Shown: piece by piece, positions 53,820-61,952 of the stretch
Layout: every line of letters begins with the position of its first letter
How positions within the stretch are numbered: position 1 is the stretch's first letter
NCBI RefSeq assembly: GCF_021869535.1
Contig: NW_026262734.1
Location: 77,376,339 to 77,440,338, forward strand
Direction: 5' to 3'
Length of the DNA: 64,000 nucleotides
Source of the DNA: Mytilus californianus
Lineage: Eukaryota; Mollusca; Bivalvia; Mytilida; Mytilidae
Program-made: the position numbers and the translations under genes
Notes under the pieces: generated by a model
The model's database searches: none
Told to the model about the DNA's origin: nothing
The model's input: only the letters and a program-made list of their open reading frames with translations

Positions 53820-54688
53820 ACAACGTAGCCAATAAAATGTCGTACACTGGTAATAATGCACATGAGTTAAAAGCTAACCTTCAAAATGATATTTATATTA
53901 TTGGAAATTGGTGGTAGCAAAATTGTATGAAACTAAATGCAAAAAAAATGTAAATCAATGGTTATTGGTTTAAAGCAGAGGCTTTTTTCAACTGGAAACA
54001 GTTTAAATATAAATATCTCAGATGAACAAATAGAGAATGTAGATTATAAAATCATCTTGGTTTATATTTTGAAAAAGAAATAAATTGAAATGAGCAAATA
54101 GATAAAATGACATGGAAAATATCAAATAGAATCAACTTATTACAAAAGATAAGAAAGTATTTACCTATGCATATACGTATTATTTATTTTGATACTATAT
54201 TCTGCCATTGTTTGATTATAGTTGTAATATATGGGGTAGTTGTTAGGAAAGTGGAATAAATAAACTTAATAAGTTATTAAAGAAATCTGCTAGGGTTATA
54301 GTAGACATAATGACATCTTCAAGTTTATTGTTTGAAAGTTTAAACTGGTTGAATGTGGACAAACGAAATCAAAAGGCAATACTTGTATTTAAATCATTAA
54401 AGAATATGGTTCCTAACTATTCAAGAAAACTTTCATTTTACGGATAACCAAAATTTACGTTCAGCTGATGAAAAACTATTAAATCTTCCGACGTCAAAAA
54501 CTAATGTTTTGAAAAAAAACATTTACATATTCTGGATCTCAAATATGGAACAGTTTACCATAAGAAATAAAGATGAGTAATACACTTGTATCTTTTAAAA
54601 CAAAATGCTACACATTTTTCATAAATTGTACATTGATATGTTTTTTCAATAATACCTATATATAATTGTATATTGTTGTATATATATA
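53820..54688 (+). pseudogene. LINE reverse-transcriptase C-terminal relic
   Basis: Across frame changes the sequence reads NDIYIIGNWW, MKLNAKKM, SMVIGLKQRLFSTGNSLNIN, ISDEQIENVDYKI, MTWKISNRINLLQKIRKYLP, IIVVIYGV, then NQNLRSADEKLLNLPTSKTN and YSGSQIWNSLP. This order is the thumb and C-terminal region of Jockey/CR1-type LINE polymerases (LxxNxxKCxxMxxG, ISxRIxLLxRIRxxLP, YCxxVWG, SxxxWNSLP). Many stops and frameshifts show it is dead. Its 3' end with (ATTT)n lies at 55160-55264, beyond a nested insertion. Confidence 0.7.
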
Positions 54689-55113
54689 GATTCTACCACT
54701 GCATCGAGTGTGATACGATATTTATCCACTCGAGACAGTTAAATTTTCAAATTTAAAACGCGAGGCTCGCCGAGCGTTTTAAATATTTGAAATTTAACTG
54801 TCGAGAGTGGATAAATATCGTATTACACGAGATTTGGTGGTGGAATCTGTTTCTCTAATGATTTTCAAACAATATGCAGGCAAACTTATTCCTTCTTTTT
54901 GAATGATCTGCAAAAAGATGTGTTCTTTCTATGTGACGTCATCAGGCATGGTCGCCTTTTTTCATGCCGTCACAAAAAGAAAATTCAGAGGAAAGCAAGA
55001 AAATTCGACGTCATAATCAGATTTCAACCAATGAAGAACTGAGATCAAACGAACCACACGTTGATTAAATTTTGTTTATACAATGGGTGCAGAAAGGGAT
55101 AAATTGACGAAGA
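54689..55113 (+). mobile_element. Palindromic non-autonomous element, copy 3, nested in LINE
   Basis: The best-preserved copy. A 159-bp palindrome (54689-54847) has its apex at GAGGCTCGCCGAGC and arms containing GATACGATATTTATCCACTC and its complement. It is followed by TTTCTCTAATGATTTTCAAA, TGACGTCATCAGGCATGGTC and GATCAAACGAACCACACGTT. It splits the LINE relic from its 3' tail, so it is the younger insertion. Confidence 0.8.
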
Positions 55114-55159
55114 ATTAGAGAAATATCATTATAATATAGTACTTTATAAATATGTTTTT

Positions 55160-55264
55160 ATTATTTGGAGGATTCTCAGGGAGATTTTTTTTTACTAATG
55201 GGATTATCCTCTTGAAATAAAGATTATTTATTTATTTATCTACTTATTTATTTATTTATTTATT
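55160..55264 (+). mobile_element. LINE 3' end with (ATTT)n tail
   Basis: GGAGGATTCTCAGGGAGATT and ATTATCCTCTTGAAATAAAG are followed by repeats of ATTT. It completes the relic at 53820-54688. Confidence 0.7.
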
Positions 55265-55269
55265 AAAAG

Positions 55270-55465
55270 CAGGATCTGTTTAACTTTCCGGATTACTTGA
55301 GATCATCCCGGGTTTTTTTGTGGGTTCGTGTCGCTAAGTCTTTAGTTGTCTATCTTGTTTTTTGTACTGTTTGTTTTTCGTTGTTGTTATTTTTTTCAAT
55401 AGCTTTGTCAGTTTCTGTCCGACTTAAGATTTTGAATGTCCCTTTGGTTTCATTTGCCCTTCTCT
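55270..55465 (+). repeat. Retroelement 3' region fragment
   Basis: GAGATCATCCCGGGTTTTTT, GTGGGTTCGTGTCGCTAAGT, CTTTAGTTGTCTATCTTGTT and GTCCCTTTGGTTTCATTTGC follow the order recalled for the mussel retroelement tail; compare 31738 and 50000. Confidence 0.6.
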
Positions 55466-55976
55466 TAAGACGACTGACCCCTTTGGCAATATGCATGGCA
55501 ATATCTTTTTATTATCATACATTCCTGATTTATTTTGGCTTGAATCCGATTTTCGAACAGCCTGTAAATTTGACAGCAAATAAAAATAATAGTATTTCAG
55601 CGCAATGATCATTATATAGAAAGTTCAGATAGCGCAAAAATCCAGTTTTAATTTTGTAATCCATTGTATAACAACAATAACACTTCAAAATAAGTAATTT
55701 CCTCACAACATTTTATTCCATTAATTTTTTCAATTATGAGAGGACGTGATAATTATGGTATGCCGTCATTACTAACGATGATCACGCATGTACTAGCATA
55801 GTTCTGCAATAAGGAAACAATTCAGATTTTTATCCGAAAATTTAACACGTATTTTGAGGGAAAAGTATGCCTATATAGTAATACAAACCCAAAAGAGGTA
55901 GGGCCAGTTTTCCATAAAAATATTACATTTGATGTTTTGTATCGATTTAGTTTTCCCTTATTTCCGCTTCAGGTTT

Positions 55977-56352
55977 GATAGCCGTGGTGTAGTGGTAACC
56001 GCCTCGGACTACAAACACAAAGGTTCCTGGTGCGATCCCCGCTCCGGAGAGAAAATATCAGGGACTTAATTTTCGGCTCTCCCTTGACACCATTTGCGAG
56101 TATGGTCTTGAGAAACGATGATAGTCCGTCGGAAGGGGCGATAAATGGCTGACCCGTGTTAAGAGAGAGCAAAATCTCTTGCACGTAAAAGACATCCTTG
56201 TAGATGTCGGAAAAAGAGCAACTTATATTAATCCTTTTCCACTTTGCGGGTGCGAGTACTGCCTTGTAGCGGCATTAGCCTGCTCTTTTTCGAAATCTAC
56301 AAGGGTGTCTTTAAAGTGCAAGAGATGTTGCTCTCTCTTATCACGGGTCACT
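55977..56352 (+). mobile_element. tRNA-derived SINE ending in a long hairpin
   Basis: The 5' part has RNA polymerase III promoter boxes: an A-box-like GTGGTGTAGTGGTAACC (about 55984-56000) and a B-box-like GGTTCCTGGTGCGATCC (about 56022-56038). The body includes ATGGTCTTGAGAAACGATGA and GATAGTCCGTCGGAAGGGGC. The 3' part is a near-perfect inverted repeat, about 56152-56219 against 56280-56349, sharing GACCCGTG.TAAGAGAGAGCA and GAAAAAGAGCA. No full cloverleaf is present, so it is not a tRNA gene. Confidence 0.75.
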
Positions 56353-56354
56353 TA

Positions 56355-57685
56355 TTTTCTATATCGTCACAAATTAACATAAAAACATTTTTCTAGATTT
56401 TTTTTTGTTGTTTTGGGGTATTTGTTAAATGAGCCGTTTTTGTTAATATATGCGGAATTTGCGAAATTAACATCCAATGTATGAATAGCAAAAATGCACG
56501 ATTTTATTCTTTAACCTTATAATAAGCGATACAGTGACAAATTGAATTAATTTCACTTATACAAAAACAATTGTCAACATGTGTCTTGTTTTTCTACAAT
56601 TTTGTATTTAAAAAATACGTATTAAATTGCTGCATCATTAATAGATCATTTATATAGATTACAATTATATTTGATATTTATTTTGCGAGCAACCTAATTC
56701 TGTAGAATTAAGCAATACGTTTAGTAATTATATTGGAAACACGAACTACATTTACATGAATTTTTCCATAAATCCATGTTAAGTTTTCTTTTAAATAAAG
56801 AACTTGCGACAGGTTTAGGATACCTTTGGTGAGATCAAACTATACAGTTTCGAGGTGATGTCTGAAATATGTCCTAAATAATTCATAAGAGTATCTTATG
56901 ACATGTCCTAAGATATATTATAGCTTCGTGCTACGGGCCCTATATTGTTATGACAATCTTTTAAACAAAAGTTTATTAGAAAAAATATGTATCATCTAAT
57001 TGATATTAATTTTTTTACCCATATAAACGTATTGTTCCTTAATATTCCCTGTATTTGATTACCTTAGTAGTCCATGAGTTAGTTAAACTACATTTACATC
57101 TTTTAAATGAGTTTATTAAATTTAGTCATTACTCACCTCTAACGCATGCAATAAACCTGCTTGCAAATGACGTGTGTCGTGAAATTTCCGGTAGTGCTCT
57201 CCGAACCTTGCATTACAGGAACAATTAATGGTTATTAGATTAATCCACTCAAATAGAACAATTAACAATTATATTATGTAGTAATTAAATAATTTCCCTA
57301 TGATGACGGTTAACATGAATTGGAAGAATGTCAAAGAAATACAAACATTTATTTTGCACAAAAAGATGATATTTACAATGATCTTCTACTGTTTTACCTA
57401 ATAAATTGGGTGAGGAGGATAAACCAATATTTGAAAATCATTTGTTATTTGAATATATTCCTTGTAGTCATTAAATTCCGGATCAATCATCAGATATTAA
57501 TCGTACTTAAAATAATTGATGAGTTTTCTATCTAATTAGGAGTTCAAAATTTCTGCATATCAAGTTTAACTATTTCCAGCTGATTTAATGATAATCAAGG
57601 GCCTGTGTTTGATATTATGATGTTCTTGAAATAGGAAAAGCTAGTGCATCAAAGATTTCCAGTGGTTAAGTTGAGCTCCTCATTT
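56355..57685. other. No coding gene seen
   Basis: AT-rich except for a short GC-richer block at 57137-57215, which ends on the minus strand in a strong donor (TAGAG|GTGAGT) and could be an untranslated first exon. No other feature is supported. Confidence 0.4.
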
Positions 57686-57689
57686 TGGA

Positions 57690-57945
57690 AGTTTTTACGG
57701 ACGCTGTCATTACTTTGGTTGATCATTAAGAAATAGATGTGCAACATATGACCACGGGTACGTTACTATTGTCGTTAACACAAACAATTTCAATTAGGTC
57801 GATTGTAAAATAACCGAAAGCGAATTATTATCTGATGTGTACTTGCTTCAACAACACTTGTGGAACATGCACTGCTTTCCATTTCTGAACATATTAGTTC
57901 GCTTTCGCTTTACAGTGGCTGCTTAGTATTAATGAAATAAAACTT
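57690..57945 (+). repeat. Retroelement 3' fragment, diverged
   Basis: TTTTACGGACGCTGTCATTA, TTTGGTTGATCATTAAGAAA and ATTGTCGTTAACACAAAC match the start of the copy at 31738; ACTTGTGGAACATGCACTGC corresponds to its later part. Confidence 0.6.
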
Positions 57946-57949
57946 GAAT

Positions 57950-59425
57950 ATAAAAATGTACCGGGAAGCAATTATTGATAACACAATCTCCCCAGAGTTA
58001 CAATTAAATAAGCTGGAAATTTCATGTTGAATACAAATAACATATCCGAATAAAAACCGGTAATTATCCACAAATGAATAAAATTGTTATTGTCACAAAA
58101 CAATGAACTAAGTTAAGTGCCTACTATTCAACTTGTAGTCACGTTGTAATATAATATTATTGTATTAAAAAATTGACACGGTGCTAATATTATTATCTTT
58201 AAAAATATTTTAAAAAAGATTGTTCCTCGAAGTATTTTTTCTCTAATTTTCAAGCCATATAAATTTCATTTCTTCTATTTTACTACACAATGTGTGGCAA
58301 TAACCAGTAGCTTCTGCATCATTCTCTGTAAAGGGATTTAACTGTAGTGGACGTCGGTTGCCGAATCTGTGACTCGAAAAAACTTTGACACGTTGTACCC
58401 CGTTTTTTGGTAAATAATTTTAACTTAAGGAAAGTATCTTCTTACTTGACTTAGTCTACCATGATTTGTTATACCGAATAATTTACCAGAATTTTTCCTA
58501 ACAGTCTAACTGTGTTTATTGTTGATGACATATATTGTGTATATCAGAAAGATTGTTCTTTATAAATAATAACATATGAAGAGGACTTAACCCATCATAA
58601 CTAATTGTAAAGATGAAACTAACATTTAAATATTTGTCAATCAAATCAAATTGAAAATTTATTAAAGGAGTAAGGAGATTAAGATCCAAATTTTGCAATA
58701 GAAAATAATGTCTTTGAGAATTCTTTGAAACTTGCACAAAATGTTAGATAATGCATATTATCAAGAAGTAAAAAAAACGAGTTCACATGATACGTTTGAC
58801 GATATAAAATAACATTTACGCCATATTATTCCGCTTCTCCCAGCCTATTGTAAACAAAACAAACGGCACAGTTTATGCAGTTTTCTGTCATCATTCCTGT
58901 GTGGAGACATCGTGTACAGGTAAAAAACAGCAATGAACATGTTAAAACAAGAGACAAACAGTATAAATCGACATGTGTGCGTGTTGTCAACGTTACTTTA
59001 CATATGAAACGTTCATCATAATGAATATATAGTATTAATAATGAAAACTGTCGAACAAGTCTTCAATCCACTAATCCTGTACTTGCAAAGGTACCACAGG
59101 CGAATAGTTAAATCCTTCTTGTTTATGAAAGCAATCTCGTGTACAATCTGCAAGTTTGATAAAATAATAAGATGTGTTAGTTAGATAAACATAAACAGGT
59201 ACATTTTTCAGATGTCACTCAAATTTCATGTCAGCAATAAGTAGATATGCAAAATTCATATTTTTCCTTGTCGTTCAAGGAAATTGTAAATCATACAAAT
59301 CAAGATAAGTATACAATGTTTGAAACCATTTCAATAGAAAGAACCTTAACATAACAACCAGCAGCATATGATGTCAAATTGCATGGTATTTATTTCTGTT
59401 ATGAACTATCTGACCAATTGCTGGA
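57950..59425. other. No gene seen
   Basis: AT-rich. A minus frame at 58516-58737 contains SYDGLSPLHMLL, which looks a little like an ankyrin repeat, but nothing else supports a gene. Confidence 0.45.
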
Positions 59426-59429
59426 TTTA

Positions 59430-60285
59430 ACTCGAATACTGAATGAACAGCTGCGCCATGAGCGCATGATACGCCCATCGTCTTGTGTGTGAATTTTTAT
59501 GCAATAATCATAAATAGTTTCTGACATACGACGCGACATGCGAAAACTCCCTTTTTTTAACAAAAAACTCAACATCTCTAAAATAAAATTTTGAATCAAA
59601 ACCAAAAAGTATACAGATCTTTAGATTAATATAACTAAAAAGTGTGTAACATTTTAAGCAATAATCATAAATCGTTTTTGAGATACGGCGTGACATGTGA
59701 AAACCCCCTTTTTTTTTTACAAAAAACTCAATATCTCTAACATAAAATTTTGAATCAAAACTAAAAAGTATACAGATCTTTAGATTAATATAACTAAGAA
59801 GTGTGTAAAATTTTAAGCAATAATGATAAATCGTTTTTGAGATACGGCGCGACATGTGAAAAACCCCTCCCCCCCTTTTTTTACAAAATACTCAATAACT
59901 CAAAAGTAAAATTTTGAATCAACACCAAAAAGTATACAGATCTTATGATTAATATAACTAAGAAGTGTGTAAAGTTTTAAGCAATAATCATAAATTGTTT
60001 TTGAGATACGGCGCGACATGTGAAAAAAAAACCACACACCTGTTTTAGTTACTAAGTTCCGTAACTCAAAACGTTTTAATCTTATTTTCACCAAAAAGTA
60101 TACAGATCGTTTGACCATCATAAGAAACAATTATGTTAAGTTTCATGAAATTTGGATAAGTCGTTATCAAGTTACGGTGCGACATGTTTACGCCGGACAG
60201 AAAGACGGACAGACGGACAGACGGACAGACGACATTTGTATACCATAATACGTCCCGTCAAAATTTTGACGGGCGTATAAAAATG
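59430..60285 (+). repeat. Tandem array of about 160-bp units in a bounded element
   Basis: Four units share AAGCAATAATCATAAATCGT, TTTTGAGATACGGCGCGACA, CAAAAAACTCAATATCTCTA and AAAAAGTATACAGATCTTTA, spaced 157-164 bp. A fifth, diverged unit leads into a (GGACAGAC)n run (60186-60230). The outer ends read ATACGCCCATCGTC and, inverted, GACGGGCGTAT, and a short palindrome CCCGTCAAAATTTTGACGGG closes the right side. The minus-strand frames through it repeat the motif SRRISKTIYDYCLK and are not a protein family. Confidence 0.8.
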
Positions 60286-60289
60286 TAAT

Positions 60290-61160
60290 GAATTGGTTTA
60301 AATAAACATTAATACAACATATTTGTAAATTCTATCAATTCACAACAGCTTGTATTTTAAAAAAACGTAATAATATTTCATATTTAAAAACGATGTGATT
60401 TAATCATGTTCATGCAAAAACATTAATAAAGGTATAATAACTGCGGTCCGGACTCGGACCTGATCCGATAAAAACGGCAAAAAATAAAATAGTACACAAA
60501 CAACATTTAAATGATGGTGTATTACTTTTGAAGTATACTCTTATCATCTAAGACGATAATTATACCATTATTATTTCTAATAATTAAAGTTATCATGTTT
60601 GCCAATGGTTTGAGGCAAAAACCATAATAATATGCGTCACTGGTTTTTCTGTTGGCATATTGGTTAATCTTGTCTTGCTGATAATTGTTGATATTATTAA
60701 CGATTATTAAAAATCTTCGTTATTTATCACAGTTTTTAAGATAAAAAAAAGTGGTAGAAATCGTCATTTAAAGGTTTATCCTCTATAAGGAGACTTCCAA
60801 ATATTTGGCATTGTAGATTTTGTATTTCTGATGATGATTTACAGTTTCTACAACTCATCATAGACAACTAAATAATCGTTGTTTGAGGCTATAATTTCAT
60901 GAGAAGCCTGTTTACATTGTTTTTGTTGTAAGGCATTTTTGTATTTCTAATATTTCGGATAATGTTTGCTATTAATGTTTTTTATAAAAAAAGATTTTGA
61001 GATTTTATACAAAATCACTCAAACAAACCAAACACCGTCCTGTAAAGAAATGAAATCTTCATGCAGTCATTACATATTGATGATTTTGGTGAAACTAGAA
61101 GTATTTTTAACTTTTTTGTACGCCAGATTGTATCTCTCTAATATGTTTAAAATTTTAAAA
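60290..61160. other. No gene seen
   Basis: AT-rich sequence without supported features. Confidence 0.5.
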
Positions 61161-61164
61161 CATT

Positions 61165-61385
61165 AACTGCATTCATCCTCATATTCTACTATAGCCATGG
61201 CAGCGATGTTTGCTGAATGATAAATAAAACCCAACCTTTATAATAGATAACATAAAGATTATTCGTTATACGTTTATTTAGAATTTGGAGTGTCTTTTGA
61301 GAAGGAAAGATGATAAGTTTAAGACTGACAACGGACGATGGACGCTTCATGATGAGTAATTGTCTCGTGGCTTTAATGGCAAAAT
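61165..61385 (+). repeat. Diverged copy of the 39640 repeat
   Basis: CATCCTCATATTCTACTATA, GCCATGGCAGCGATGTTTGC, GACAACGGACGATGGACGC and TGATGAGTAATTGTCTCGTG correspond in order, with gaps, to the series recalled for the family at 39640. Confidence 0.45.
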
Positions 61386-61389
61386 AAGG

Positions 61390-61845
61390 TTAAAAGAGGC
61401 AGGAGATAAAAGGCATAATTTAAATCTCAAATAAGGGGATAACCGATAAAATCGAATAATAACTAAACGACAAACGACAATCTACAAAATATAACATATA
61501 AAACTAGAATCTCAGCTACATGAATATATGTTTTGTAGTATTTGTGCCATTCGGTGTTAATCGTTTATCTTTAGTCAAGTTTGAATGAGTAGTTTTGAGT
61601 TATGATGTGATAATCTTGACATCTGAATATGAAGCCATGTAGCATATGCTCATTTGATAGTTTTAAATCCTCTACGGTATTCAATTTAAAAATATCACTA
61701 TATACAACCATGTTTAATTAGCAGCAAAAACTATGTTGATCCCCGTCTGATTTAAAACTATTCAACCATGGTATGAAATTACACATTTGCCTTAGATTTA
61801 TGTAAAACTGGTACCGTTGATATTTTTAATTTCAAATTGTTTCTT
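61390..61845. other. No exon seen
   Basis: Presumably intron downstream of the gene C TM exon. I could not find the cytoplasmic exons of gene C in the window. Confidence 0.45.
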
Positions 61846-61847
61846 AC

Positions 61848-61952
61848 CTTTGATTTTTCTTCTGAATAGATAAACAAAACATATGATTACAACGAATGTA
61901 ATGACTATCGCAAAACCAATAGCAACCGTCTTCACTACTGAATTATGATGAT
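61848..61952 (-). CDS. Gene C transmembrane exon
   Basis: TAATTGTTTCAG and AAAG|GTAAGA bound 105 nt, phase 1-1, encoding HHNSVVKTVAIGFAIVITFV then VIICFVYLFRRKIK, a single helix with a basic cytoplasmic flank. It joins the previous exon through an aspartate (CCP-D-HHN). Confidence 0.8.

Noticed and set aside
55980..56055. Possible tRNA gene
   Set aside because: A- and B-box-like sequences are present but acceptor and anticodon stems do not pair, and the sequence runs on into a repeat; it is the head of a SINE.
58516..58737. Minus ORF with SYDGLSPLHMLL, ankyrin-like
   Set aside because: Only one weak half-repeat, no TPLH-type consensus elsewhere, AT-rich surroundings and no neighbouring exons.
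59399..60130. Three overlapping minus-strand ORFs repeating SRRISKTIYDYCLK
   Set aside because: The repetition follows the DNA tandem array exactly, and there is no protein family, start context or splice signal.
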